Source: Eopsaltria australis
Taxonomy: Eukaryota; Chordata; Aves; Passeriformes; Petroicidae
Reading direction: 5' to 3'
Assembly: GCA_034509425.1 (NCBI GenBank)
Contig: JAVTVJ010000828.1
Span: 186,001-250,000, forward strand
DNA length: 64,000 nt
Part shown: in pieces, positions 1 to 11,208 of the stretch
Numbering within the stretch: the stretch's first letter is position 1
Layout of the letters: every line of letters begins with the position of its first letter
Position numbers and translations under genes: made by a program
The notes under the pieces: generated by a model
What the model was told of the DNA's origin: nothing
What the model saw: only the letters and a program-made list of their open reading frames with translations
Databases searched by the model: none

Positions 1-1139
1 AATCTGATCTAAAGCTCTGTGAACCTGCAGGCAGTGCTCAGTAAATTGGTATTAAAACCCATATGAGGAATTGCATAATCCTTTAAAGAACATTTCATTT
101 GCCAGTGACCTTTTCAGCATTAGAACTGGTTGCTTGTTTGGCAATGATTTTTGCTAGAATAATCCTCAATACTTGCATGCACCCTTTATCTAGCATGAAC
201 CCTGATTTTTTTTCCACAGACCTGTCATATTAGGCTATGGTTCTCCAGGTAAATGGGCTTAATACAACCAATATCAAGATATATTGGATATATTGTTAGT
301 AAACTATGAAAAGTGGACTGTAGGTGCAACTGATGATACACTACCAGCAGTGTGCAGTAACCATAAAATTATTTACTTATGAAGCTCTTCAATAAGCAAT
401 CTATTGGGCTGCAGCTTTAAACCCTCAAAATTGCAGAGTCCCATCAATATTAAACCTGACTTTAAAAGATCAGATGCAACAAATCTGGATGAGTGTGGAA
501 AACACTGTTTCTTCCCAGGATATTTTCAATGCTTTACATGTGATTTGCAGTTTTTTGTTTTTTGGGGTTTTTTCCCTCACCACATCAAGTAAGCAGTCAG
601 AGGAAATTAAGGCAGCACTAGGGTAAGCAGTGATGCTGAGCTATGTGGCAGCTTGACCTCATCCTCTGCTGATGGTTCCTCACGTTTGTTACCAGGAGTA
701 TAAAACTTATTTTAATAATTGCTGGCGTTTTATTTTTTTACTCACCTGAGATGCTACAACAGCAAGGAATACTTTATTCCTTCTGAAATTGTCTGAAGGT
801 CCCTGGCTGTGGTGCTATCATTCCCAGAGATGTCAGAATGTAACAAAACTCAGGGTACACTTCAAGTTCAGATCAAGACCTTTCTTTTTACAGGAACCTT
901 TTAGTGACACCAGAAGATAAAGCAAAAGGAGGAAAAAATGGAGTCCAGCAACACTTCAGCTTTGCTTTTCAGCTTTGAGATCTTTATGACTGAAATTACT
1001 GACACACTGCAATGCCCTTAAATAGTGAGAAAGACTGAGTAACACAGAGTGCTTCAGAGGGTGTTATGAAAGACGGCAGATACCATATTGCAGTTACAGT
1101 TACAAAGTTAGTAATTAAAAATATACAGGAATAATTGTT
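1..1139. other. Unassigned flank, no gene seen
   Basis: AT-rich sequence with only short chance reading frames. No domain, repeat family or splice-bounded exon is recognisable. It is the left flank of the ERV-1 insertion. Confidence 0.6.
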
Positions 1140-1145
1140 ATGTAC
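1140..1145. repeat. ERV-1 target-site duplication, left copy
   Basis: The six bases atgtac lie directly outside the left LTR and are repeated directly outside the right LTR. Six-base duplications are usual for alpha- and betaretroviral integrases. The exact match shows that both ends belong to one insertion. Confidence 0.9.
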
Positions 1146-1486
1146 TGTTGCACGGTTGGACACGAAGAAATCAGGCACTCAGTCAGGTCAGAGCCACCAA
1201 GGCTGGGCAGGAGAGCAGAAGAGCACCCAGCCCTCTTTATTCTTACATTTATACCTTTTTACAGACAACTATGGATTGGACAATGAGGTTTCCACCTCTC
1301 CAATTCCATAGGTGAGAGAGACAGTCCATCAACCTTCTCCGCCCTTGGGAAAAGCATGACAAACAATACCAAAGGTGCAAAACAATCCTTGGCCAGTTAG
1401 CAAAACATTGACTATGTTTACATAAAATCTATGAGAACCTTTTCTACTAAGTATCAACACAGCACACTGTAAAATTCAGGGCGACA
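1146..1486 (-). repeat. ERV-1 3' LTR
   Basis: On the minus strand it begins tgtcgccctg and ends cgtgcaaca, with the polypurine tract just upstream (plus strand 1487 onward, tctcaccctttttcc). A polyadenylation signal AATAAA is present on the minus strand near 1235-1240. It is nearly identical to 6027-6363, with a 4-bp duplication near 1180 as the main difference. Confidence 0.9.
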
Positions 1487-1502
1487 TCTCACCCTTTTTC
1501 CT
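1487..1502 (-). promoter_or_regulatory. ERV-1 polypurine tract
   Basis: Read on the minus strand this is a purine run ending ggaaaaagggtgaga, directly before the TG that starts the 3' LTR. This is the expected place for the plus-strand DNA primer in reverse transcription. Confidence 0.8.
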
Positions 1503-1537
1503 TAAAAAAAAAAGAAAAAAAGAAAAATGAACAATGT

Positions 1538-3109
1538 TCATCCTATGTTTGTGGAAGGACCATTGGAGTGAACACTCTCATCATCTGAGTCATCACTCGA
1601 TGTTCCACCCACTTGATCACTTTCATTCTGGTCATGGCTTCTACCCTGCTTGTCGGCCGGAATTTTCCTCTGTGGTCGCAGGTCAGGACAGACACACCTT
1701 GCAGGTACCCAGCGCGCCCCAGTATCTGTGGACACACAAGCATACCTGCGCCCCGATGCAATCAGATTGTAAGGACCTTCCCATTGTTTGGTGACTAAAT
1801 TCTTCACCCGAACCTTCGCTCGAGGTTGCTGTGCCTCGTCTGAAGCCTGCAACGAGAGATGGTGGTTCAAAATGTCAGGATTATTGGAGTTCTGCGGTAC
1901 CGTAAGGTGATTAATGGTATACAAAGCTTTTGCCAACCGACTGTGCGGGGTTTCACCCTGCATTCCCCGTTTTTGTTTTTGAAGCACCTGCTTCAGAGTG
2001 CCATGAGCACGCTCTACAATAGCTTGGCCAGTCGGAGAATGAGGAATACCAAACTTGTGTGACACACCCCACAACTGCAGGAACTGCCTCACCTCTTTCG
2101 AGACATAAGCAGGACCATTGTCGGTCTTCACGGTAGAAGGTATGCCTAGAACGGCAAAGGCCTGCCTCCAGTGGGCAATGACATCGCGGCCCTTCTCTCC
2201 AGTGTGAGTGGAAGCCCACATGGCAGAGGAGCAGGTGTCCACCGTGACATGCACATACTTGAGCTGGCCAAATTTGGCAACTTGGGTTACATCAGTCTGC
2301 CAAATCTCCAAGGCCCTAAGGCCCCTGGGGTTTACCCCCACCGGCAAAGGCCCGGCCAATGCATGACAGTCGTCACACGATTCGACAATGTCACGGGCCT
2401 CAGTTGGCATCAACTGAAACTGCTTCTGCAGCGTATGTGCGTTCTGATGGAAAAAACCATGCGATGCCTTGGCCTGTGCGAGTGTATCAGGCTGAGGTGC
2501 TACCCATGCTGGGTTAGCCAACTTGTCAGCCCTCGCGTTACCTTCCGCTATGAACCCTGGCAAATTGGTATGACTCCTTACATGCAGAACATAGTAGGGA
2601 TGCACCCGTTCCTGAATGACACACCACAGGGCCTTCAGCAAATGAAACAGATCAACACTGTCGACCTTCTTCAAAACGGAATAACTCAATCTCTTTGCTA
2701 TGTCAGCCACATAGGCGGAATCTGTGACCAGATTGAAAGGTTGCTGGGAAAATCTTTGAAATGCCATAAGAGCAGCTCTCAACTCAACCAATTGGGCTGA
2801 GCCACCCTCATGGCCTTCCAGAACCTGCCACTCAGATCCATCCTTCCAAGTAACAATGGCCTTTCCGGTTCTACCGGAACCATCAGTAAAGACTGTTGGT
2901 CCTTGCACTGGCTCCTGACTGTGTTTGGGTCTCAGAGAAATCTCTGTGAGTTTTGCCACTTGTAGCAACTGGTGGCTGGGCAGATGATACGTGATCTGCC
3001 CTGAAAAATTTTCTAGAGCACTTTGCAGTGAAACACTATTTTTGAAGCTCCAGTCAAAATCTTCCCGCTGTACCGGTAGTACAATTTCTGCAGGATCCAC
3101 GCCCATCAA
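1538..3109 (-). pseudogene. pol: ERV-1 pol 3' part: RNase H and integrase
   Basis: An open frame of 523 codons without a start of its own; it is the 3' part of pol. RNase H occupies about residues 70-215, with acidic motifs FTDGSG, an E in ELRAAL and VTDSAY, plus a late D in NARADKLA. Integrase follows: an H-x3-H (HGFFH) and C-x2-C (CDDC) zinc-binding domain at about 215-250, then a catalytic core with D in WQTDVT, D in KTDNGPAYV and E in AIVERAH, then a C-terminal domain ending in GARWVPARCV. All D,D-35-E positions are present. The frame stays open although the upstream polymerase domain is deleted, so integrase could be read only if a truncated Pol is made. It resembles ERV-2 integrase at 27000-27849. 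Confidence 0.88.
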
Positions 3110-3447
3110 TTTTCAAACACCGTTGTCGGCATTTGACTATCAAGCGAGCAATCAGCTCGAACAATGCAGTTGCCGTCTTCTGCGGCTGATGGGGCAAAAA
3201 GACCCATTCCAGGATGTGCAAAAAATCAGACCATTTGTCACTCCATTGGCCAATGATACCTGTGAGACGCAAATCTGGAGTGGTGATGAACACACCTGTG
3301 AAGGGCTTCTAGTTTATCTTTAGGAAGGGACCAATGTTCTTGACAGATTGGTTTGTCCCACAGCCACCGTATAGGAGGCGTAAGACACACTGCGCTCTTC
3401 AACGCAGTGGCCCCAAGTGAAAATCTGTCCCGATGCACACTCCCCAT
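3054..3447 (-). pseudogene. pol: ERV-1 reverse transcriptase remnant, catalytic core deleted
   Basis: Two short frames carry only the ends of the polymerase. The N-terminal part contains PIRWLWDKPI and LPKDKLEALH, the start of the fingers domain as in ERV-2 pol. After about 65 residues the sequence jumps to the connection region (EWVFLPHQPQKT...). The palm with the YMDD-type active site, present in ERV-2, is missing. Two frame changes occur within 400 bp. The copy therefore cannot encode an active polymerase. Confidence 0.85.
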
Positions 3448-4295
3448 GCCGCCATGACATCCCTCCCCCAGAGGTTAAAACCAGTTTCAGCAACACGAGG
3501 CCTAATCATGGCCATTTGTCCCTCTGAGTTCGTTATTACCACTGGCTTCTGGCTCACGCAGCAGCACTTTGTCCCTCCCAATCCCGCTACAGATGCCCCC
3601 ACTGGGTCCAATGGCCACTGCAGAGGCCAAGCGGCTAGGGAGAGAATCGTGATGTCTGCACCGCTGTCAAGAAGCCTACGGAGAGAGATCTTTGATGGTG
3701 TAGCATCAGGGATGGACAGTGTGCAATGCATCTCAGGACATTGTTCGGTCATGATAGCAGTCCAGAGAACCTGAGGTGGTCCAGTGGAACCAAAGCAGCT
3801 GTCTCCTCGTGACCTTGGTTCTGTCCTGTGAACAGAAAACTCAAAAGGGACAAGTTGAGCAATTCATGTTTTTTCAGGAATTATGACTGGGGGGGTGGGT
3901 ATGGAAACCATGGCAAAGATGCGTCCTCTATAATCCGCATCAATGAGTCCCAGATGCACAATGACACCCTGAAAGGTGGCACTAGATCTCCCCAATTGGA
4001 AAGCACTCATGCCACTGCCCAAGGGACCAAAAGCATCTAAAGGGACCTTGTGCACTGCGCACAACTCTAAGACTACTGTTGCTGCCGTGCAGACATCCAC
4101 ACCTGCTGAGCCACTGGTAGTGGCTGCGAGCTGGCCCAGCAGACCTCCATCGGCTCTAGGGTTTGGAGAGACATTTGTGTCTGAACACGTCTCCCCTGCC
4201 TGCTCTGCCCCTCCTTTCCTGAGCTCAATGAAAACTGACACTTGACAGGAGCTGCAGCTTTGCACTCCATTGCAGTGTGGTTTGGTTTTCCACAC
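3399..4295 (-). pseudogene. pro: ERV-1 pro: dUTPase plus aspartic protease, one stop
   Basis: This frame lies one step back from gag, as expected for a gag-pro frameshift. The first part is a dUTPase, which hydrolyses dUTP: GSAGVDV (motif 1), LGRSS (motif 2), GLIDADYRG (motif 3), IAQLVPF (motif 4) and RGDSCFGSTG (motif 5) are all visible. The retroviral aspartic protease follows, with LLDSGADITIL as the catalytic loop and a C-terminal GRDVMAAWGV. A single in-frame TGA at 3864-3866 separates dUTPase motif 3 from motif 4. dUTPase fused upstream of protease is the betaretroviral arrangement. Confidence 0.85.
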
Positions 4296-5476
4296 TTCGG
4301 ACAGAGAAACATGACAATCCCGCCTTTCTGCACTTTTTTTCTTGGTTTCTTTCTATCTTTAGCATTCCTTTGCTTCCACTGCCCACCTTGCAGCCCTGAC
4401 CTGGCTGGCTGCGGGGCAGTAGCCAGGGCAACCATCTTACGACCGGCGGTGCCCACATTTTTGGAGGCTTCATGCATCTGCATTACCGAATTTTGACCAG
4501 CACCGAGAAAAACAAGAAAATTCTGCAACCCTTGTGATTCTGCAGCATCTGCTGTATCCTGTCCCTTGCTTATCACAGGGACTTGAGCTGGCACAGGGCT
4601 CTGAGATCTGCTGGCACACGCCTCACGATGACGGGCTTTAGGACAATCATAATTTTCCTCTACTTTCGCCTTATCTCTGGCGCGTGCCGTCACCCTGCAC
4701 TCTGGCAGGGTCCAGAGGCCACTGAACACAGACCCGCTGTCCCGGGATCTGTGGTCCCGGGGCGGCTGCAGCTTCTTCGCTGTTTTTTCGGCTTTTATTT
4801 GTTTACGATGTCCCTTGGACAAAACTGCTGAGTCATCGCTGCCGGAGCCCGCGCTGTCCATCACTGAAGGGCGGGGCGAGGCTCGGCCCCTTTCCCCCCG
4901 GCCCTGCGCGGGGGGGTGCGGGCCCGCTGGGAGCGGCGGCTCCTCTAGGGCGATTGCACAGTGCCGCGCCAAAGCAAAGGATCCGGACGGGGGCGGGCAG
5001 GATTCCGCTGCCCGGTTGGGAGCGGGGGGCGAAAAAACCCCGCCTTCTGCCGCGTCCGGAGCCGGCGGCAGGATCCCGGGGGCGCTCCCCGCCCCGGAGC
5101 TCGGGTCAGCGGCTGCCTGAGCGCCGCCGCGCCTGCACGCCTCAGGCGGCGGGCAGCTCGGGGATTGGAGCGGTTCCCCCGCCCCTGCGGGAGCGGGGGA
5201 GCGAGCCGTGCCATCTCCCGGCTCTCCGCCGGCTACATCATCAGCTTCAGACAGCGATTTTATTTCTGCCCCCACCGCGCCAGGGGGGCCACTGACAAGA
5301 ACGCCACAACTAGGGCATTCCACTGTGCAGGCTTTCCAATTCTCCTGTTTGCCTAGCACAGGAAAGGCGCAGGGAGAGGGCATTTCTTGCTGCCCCGTCT
5401 CCCCCGCCGTGCGGGGGAGCGGTGACACCCGCTCCGCCGGTTCCCCGGAGTCGAGAAGGGGACTTTCCAAAGTCAA
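4073..5476 (-). pseudogene. gag: ERV-1 gag, proline-rich linker to nucleocapsid
   Basis: A 467-codon frame with a long proline- and glycine-rich first half, a basic segment (about residues 350-390) and one CCHC zinc knuckle, CPKCGKPNHTAMEC, typical of nucleocapsid. I cannot find a convincing full capsid domain, in contrast to ERV-2 and ERV-5, so capsid appears largely deleted or diverged. It is out of frame with the matrix segment upstream and overlaps the dUTPase frame at its 3' end. GC content of the first half is well above the flanks. Confidence 0.72.
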
Positions 5477-5955
5477 TCTCTCAACGGAAATCGGGGGGCT
5501 ACCAAGCCAAATGATCTCTTGGGGGGGGGGCCGTTTCTGCCCTCACAGTCTGGGCTAGGGGTTTTGGGCTCAGATGCTGGCTCCGAGCCACGCTCTTCTT
5601 CCTTCACCCCCCCAAACAGCTCGGAGAATCCTCCGAGCGAGCTGGCAGGCGTAATTCTGCCAGAGGGGCTCTCCTGGCTTTGAATAACAGAATTCACTTG
5701 TCTCCAAGTTACTAGTAATTTAGCCATCGTTTCACTATATGTCTCCGATAGCAGACCTTTCAATTCTTTTCCCATGACCTTCCATGTCTCTTTAGACAGG
5801 AATTTTCCATCGTCAGGGAAAATCCCCATCGCCTTGGTCCAAAAATATAATTGCTCTAAATTTGACCAGCAAAAGTTCCTGTTCTCGCTTTCTAAGAATA
5901 TTTCGAGAACTTCCAACGCCAAAGCGTCGCTAGGGGACATCTTAGAGACCCCCAT
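5473..5955 (-). pseudogene. gag: ERV-1 gag matrix segment
   Basis: The first 160 codons of gag. The N-terminus carries a short MG-type start and a helical matrix-like region (about residues 10-90, with FCWSNLEQLYFW and TWKVMGKELKGLL), similar in layout to the matrix of ERV-2, ERV-4 and ERV-5. The frame then runs into a linker and stops, overlapping the next gag frame by 4 bp in a different phase. One indel therefore broke gag near 5475. Confidence 0.75.
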
Positions 5956-6006
5956 AATTGATTTTTAAAACTTTTCACCTGAGCTTTACCTGAGCTTTGT
6001 TGCAGT

Positions 6007-6024
6007 TCCCCGTACGGGCCACCA
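6007..6024 (-). promoter_or_regulatory. ERV-1 primer-binding site, tRNA-Ile
   Basis: On the minus strand the 18 bases tggtggcccgtacgggga start two bases after the 5' LTR. They are complementary to the 3' end of vertebrate tRNA-Ile (AAU anticodon), which ends UCCCCGUACGGGCCACCA. This sets the 5' end and orientation of the provirus. Confidence 0.85.
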
Positions 6025-6026
6025 GA

Positions 6027-6363
6027 TGTCGCACGGTTGGACACAAAGAAATCAGGCACTCAGGTCAGAGCCACCAAGGCTGGGCAGGAGAGCAGAAGAG
6101 CGCCCAGCCCTCTTTATTCTTACATTTATACCTTTTTACAGACAACTATGGATTGGACAATGAGGTTTCCACCTCTCCAATTCCATAGGTGAGAGAGACA
6201 GTCCATCAACCTTCTCCGCCCTTGGGAAAAGCATGACAAACAATACCAAAGGTGCAAAACAATCCTTGGCCAGTTAGCAAAACATTGACTATGTTTACAT
6301 AAAATCTATGAGAACCTTTTCTACTAAGTATCAACACAGCACACTGTAAAATTCAGGGCGACA
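6027..6363 (-). repeat. ERV-1 5' LTR
   Basis: TG...CA-bounded 337-bp LTR, nearly identical to 1146-1486. It is followed inward by the tRNA-Ile primer site and outward by the atgtac duplication. On the minus strand it would carry the promoter; AATAAA lies near 6112-6117. Confidence 0.9.
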
Positions 6364-6369
6364 ATGTAC
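6364..6369. repeat. ERV-1 target-site duplication, right copy
   Basis: atgtac, identical to 1140-1145. Confidence 0.9.
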
Positions 6370-9143
6370 ATTTCCAGTAACCAAAAAAGAGAACTAATCT
6401 ACTCATCCTCTCAGACATGCTATGGCATAGACACACATTATCAGCAACTGTTATTAAATCTGTAAAACTGCATTCCAAGTGTGGAAGTAAAATTTCTCTT
6501 GATAAAATCTTCTTCTAGGAAATTATATCAAGAGGTTGTCCTCAGCAGAGAGTTTGGGAAGGAAATTATTTTTGTGACTGTTATTACTCTAATATGAATC
6601 TTTTGAGCTGAAGGTTGAAATGGAAGTTCCTTATCCTCAGACTCAAAAGAATACTTAATACAAAGCTTTCAGACTTAAAAAGGCTTTGCTGACATCTTAT
6701 TAATTCTTTCACTACTTTTTTCTTGGAAAGTCAAGAACATTCTCTCTGCATTGGAAGATAACGTGAGTTGTGACTAACAAGAGGTGAACCAGAAGGTACT
6801 TTTGAAATACAATTTGAGGGTGGCTCCCAGACCACTTTGCTCAATCAGCCTCTCATTTAGATAAAATCAATTAAATGAATAACAACTAGTCTATAGGTAC
6901 TGCATACAGGTCTAAATCCACTGATTTCTCTAAGGCCATGTTACATACATGTTGAAAATAAATCTGGTAAATTCAATATTTATGAAGTCCCTCATCAAAG
7001 ATTTCATCTCAGTTCTAAGAAATATGCTTGCAGTGTTCATACAAAAACCAATAAACTATAGAGATGAGCTTAAATATTGCTATTGTTATTAGACTGTGAA
7101 ACCACATTATACTGTTACCAGAACTTAATTTAATTTTTCTGCAGCCATTTAGCAATAATCAATTTGTTGGTAAGATTGTTGGTTTTTTTCCTCTCTATTT
7201 TACAACCCATACTTTTTTGTCCCTTGAGAATTAGGTTGGGATTCACTTCACAAAAATCCCGTTCTCCCTACTGAGGGATCAATCTGTATTAATACTTTTT
7301 TGCCATGTCAAAACTGTACTTCACAGGAATTATGCATTCAATGCCAATGGTTTAAAACATTCTCCAAAGTGCAGCTGAATTTTCTGTAAAAGTGCCCTCT
7401 ATATATCTGAATAGAATACCAGGGTCAGGTGAAATAATGTCTTGTCATGTGGCTGTCAATATTGGTGAGTGCTGTGATGTTATTTGTACAAGTCCCATAC
7501 TTGGGAACTCTTTCTGTGGAAAATCCACAATGATGTCCATTACTTATGGCAGTAAGTCAAAATTTTTATATATTTTTAAAATTATTATTATCATCATCAT
7601 ATTTTCATGTTAGAGGGGTCAAGGGAAAGAATATGTCCCTTCCCATGTGGTGGAACAGGAGGCCACAGCAATATTGCAGCCCCTAACCCTTTGAGAGCAA
7701 GCAGCAAAAATTGCTAAACACTGTTATTAGACAGTTCAAACAGACATTTTCATCTCTATTATCTTGTGATAGTTTCCAATGTTTTTGATGTTATTTACTT
7801 CACAAGCTGCTGACAATCAGTTTCTGCCAGATGTTCTTGGAATCAAAGGAGAAAGACGAGCTGAGAGTGCAGCAGACAGCTGAGACAAACACTGTCTGGG
7901 ATTTTTTGCATGTATTTTTTATTTTATATTTGTGAATACATCTATTCAAAACTATAGTCTGACAACATGTGAGAAAAAACAATGGGGTAATCAGCCAAGC
8001 AGTATGTGAAAGACCAAGTGTTTACTTCATGATTTTGAAACTCATCACCAATACACGCTGTGAACAAGCTGCCTTAAGGTTTTGTGAGCTTTACTGTTCA
8101 TGCTTGTGCTATATGACATTCCCACAGTGAGCACTACTAAACATCCAAGGTCAGAGTCCTCTTACCAAGAAAAGTGAGACCAGAGTTATGATTCTTTATC
8201 ATAAAGAGATCATCCAACCAAACCATGAACAAGACCAAAGCTGCATCAAGAATGGCTTAAGAAGGTGTTTGGGTACATGCCTGAAGTTTCATATTTTTTC
8301 AAGTTAGATTGGTTTCTGTTCATATACTTATAGTGCCTTTTTAATATTATAGCTCAGGAGGGGGGAAACATCAAACCATTCAGAATTATTATCCTCACAA
8401 CAGAAACTAAATGTCAAGATCTGGTTGTGATTAAAGCAAATGAATTTCTATTGTATACCTGTTCTTCACACTTTGGTAAGGGAATTTACTGCTTATAAAA
8501 GGTAACAGATTGACTGCCCTGTGAACAGAGGTCTTCTATTGATCTTCTGAACAAATCTGCCAGTGTGAGATGTTGTCTCACTGATGTACCACCTTTCTGG
8601 CTGGAGGGATCAGACAGAAATTCCACTGCAGTTCCTGGTTTATCTGTGCAGTCACTCGCTTGTCCCAGAGCCACTGTGGGTACTGACCAATGTCTGGCAG
8701 GAGAAGAGATGAGACTCTGCTTTAATCTCACCACACACTGCTGATCTGCACCAAGACCTGAACCACTCCAGAAAAATGGGAAATATACGTATGTGGTTAT
8801 AATTGCATGTGTATATGTATCTGCTCATCACTTTGTGTCTAGGCATTCATTTTCTCTTAGGCTCACCTTTAAAAGTGAGGAACCATAAAAGTATAAAATA
8901 TCCACCTTCACAAAAAAACCTCCACCACATTTTCAGGTTAAAATGAGTCTGTGAAGCCTCTAAATTACTGCAAAATTAACCTGCAGATGAAAATTCTAAC
9001 ATGAACATTTGGAGCACAAACACAATTGAATTCACAACGGATTTCCCTGATTTGTTTTGATTTTATTGGACAAATACTTTTTTCTAGCAAGTGTTGTGGA
9101 ATTTTTTGTTTTATCTGTGTAATAAAGCTGCACAGATATAAAC
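6370..9143. other. Unassigned stretch, no gene seen
   Basis: AT-rich DNA with only short chance frames. A small interrupted ATT/ATC microsatellite lies near 7580-7605. No retroviral, CR1 or gene signature is recognisable. Confidence 0.55.
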
Positions 9144-9596
9144 TGCAGTGGTTCTCAGTCCACCGATTCGAGTTTTTGGCCAAATGCCAGCACACTTAAC
9201 AAAATTTACCTGATGTTTGCTGTGAGATGAGGATTAGGAGTAGGCAAAGCAGGTTCAAATTTTATAGAGCATAAAGAAAGTTTATTAATACACCTAAGAC
9301 AAGGAAATAAACCAAGAAAAACCAGAACAAACTCCTCAGACCACCCATCCTCCCCCCACCTCTCCATTTCTTTCTCCCTGACAACACACAAAAAAGACAA
9401 CACTTCGACCTCCAGTCAGTTTACCACCTCTGAAATAGTCCTTGTTTCAGTTCATTTAGGGAGAGAAGTCTCTTTTGCTTATACGATGGACTCTCTCTAA
9501 GAAAAGAGTTTTTTATGGGTCTTCAGTATCACCACCAACTGCTGCCCGGGCAGAAAATCCGCTCATGGTGGATACCCTCCCACACCAGTAGCCTTC
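9144..9596 (-). mobile_element. LTR-A copy A1, 3' part (inverted)
   Basis: The reverse complement matches the end of the plus-strand LTR-A at 9597-11208, including the polyadenylation region and the terminal accactgca. It stops exactly where A2 was inserted; the remainder continues at 11209. Confidence 0.85.
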
Positions 9597-11208
9597 TGTC
9601 CTGGGTTAGTCAGGAGGGGTCAAAATCTAGGAAGTGACCTATGCTGCAGGAAGGGATATAACTTCCTTCCTGAGAGAGAGAGCCAGTAGCTAGGTAGTTT
9701 TAAGGATTGATGTGCAGGTAAACCAATTAAAAAGTTGATCTGCCTTCAAGGAAAGAACCATATATAATCAAAGACCCTCTGAGCCTCTTCCTTTTTTGGC
9801 CTGCTGCTGTGTAGAGAGGAGCACCTCCCTGCTTCTCTCCCCTGTAAGGCCCTGTCCCCCCATGCCTTTTTCCAAATGAGGGAGAAGGGGGGAAGGGAGG
9901 TTATGGGCAGCCGTGCAGCTGCAGCTGGGCATGGGGGAGGAACAAGACGGAATTTTCGGCAGATACAGTTCAGCGGGTATGTCAGCTACATGAGACAGGG
10001 CCAGGCCCCTGCTCCGGGCCAGGCAAGGACTGGGCCAGACTCCATCCAGTTTGGGCCAAGCCCTGCCCTGTCAGCCTGGGCTGAGCTGGCCCTACCAGGC
10101 CGAGCCAGCTTTGCAGAACCAGGCCACAGAGACTCTGAGGGCTTCTGCCATTCAGCTCGGACATTTTCAAACAGCCCGGCAGAGACCACGTGATCGTCAC
10201 AATGCTGGAGAGAGAGAGATTAACTCTATCCATGCCTGGACTAAACTTGCAGACATCCATCCTACCCTGCACAGAGAGAGAAACGAGTGAGGACATCTAC
10301 ATAAATGCAGCATAGAGACTTTACAGTTAGTGAGGAAAGTGGAACTGATGCCTAGAGGGAGGTGTATGAAAAGTGCTTCGAGAGTGAAGCTGAAAATTCT
10401 TTTGGAGAACCATGGTTGGGGACTGAGCTAATAAATTCCCTGTAATATAGGAAGAAATAGTCCAAAGGGGGGATGTGAGGTTCTAATTGCAGCCAGTGAA
10501 CTGAAACACCTAAGTACAGACAAGTAAGTGTTGAAATAAGTACAGCCTAATGAGAAACTTCAACCAAGAGAGAGGAGAGGCTGTGACCCAGAGCCCTGGT
10601 CCCAGGGGGAATGCCAGAAAACTTGTGTTGTCAGGAGAACCTGTGTTGCTCAGCACAGAAGAAGGGATTTTCTTTGTTGCGGCAATTGAACTGTGCATCC
10701 TTAAAACAGGTACCCTGTGGACTGTTCATGACCCACCACAGTGGCTGTGGGAAGGCTACTGGGGTGGGAGGGATCCACCATTAAGCTGATCTTTCTTCTG
10801 GGCAGGAGCTGATGGTGAGGCAGAAGACCCATAAAAACTGTATGTTTTCTTACAGAAAATCCATGGTGTAAACAAAAGAGACTTCTCTCCCTAAATGAAC
10901 TGAAACAAGAGCTATTTCTGAGATGGTAAACTGACTGGAGGTCAAAGTGTTGTCTTCTGTGTGGCGTCAGGGAGAAAGAAATGGAGAGGTAGGGGAAAGG
11001 AAGGGTGGTCTGAGGAATTTGTTCTGTTTTTTCTTGGTTTATTTTCCCTTTGTCTTAGGTGTATTAATAAACTTTCTTTATACTTTATAAAGTCTGAGCC
11101 TGCTTTGCCTACTCCTAATCCTCATCTTACAGCAAACATCAGGTAAATTTGGGTAAGTGTGCTGGCATTTGGCCAGAACCTCGAATAGGCGGACTGAAAA
11201 CCACTACA
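9597..11208 (+). mobile_element. LTR-A copy A2, complete solitary LTR (1.6 kb)
   Basis: A non-coding unit of 1612 bp starting tgtcctggg and ending accactaca. It is flanked by a 5-bp near-duplication (ccttc at 9592-9596, ctttc at 11209-11213). TATA box tatataa lies at 9761-9767, a splice-donor-like GTAAGG at 9844, AATAAA near 10430, an acceptor-like ttttcttacag ending at 10855, and a second AATAAA at 11066-11071. Related copies lie at 18965, 19728 and 30302. The short termini and 5-bp duplication suggest an LTR mobilised by an ERVL-type integrase. I do not know the database name. Confidence 0.8.

Larger units (their letters stand above)
1146..6363 (-). mobile_element. ERV-1: env-less betaretrovirus-like provirus
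   Basis: A 5.2-kb provirus on the minus strand, bounded by LTRs of 341 and 337 bp and an exact 6-bp target duplication. On the minus strand the order is 5' LTR, tRNA-Ile primer site, gag matrix, gag with one zinc knuckle, dUTPase-protease, polymerase remnant, RNase H-integrase, polypurine tract, 3' LTR. There is no env: integrase ends about 50 bp before the LTR. The LTRs differ by roughly three substitutions and one 4-bp indel, so insertion was recent. The coding region is already broken by a stop, frame breaks and a large reverse transcriptase deletion. It may have moved as a defective copy using proteins from elsewhere; that last point is inference. Confidence 0.92.

Noticed and set aside
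4815..5356. Several plus-strand frames over ERV-1 gag
   Set aside because: They are GC-rich shadows of the minus-strand gag linker.
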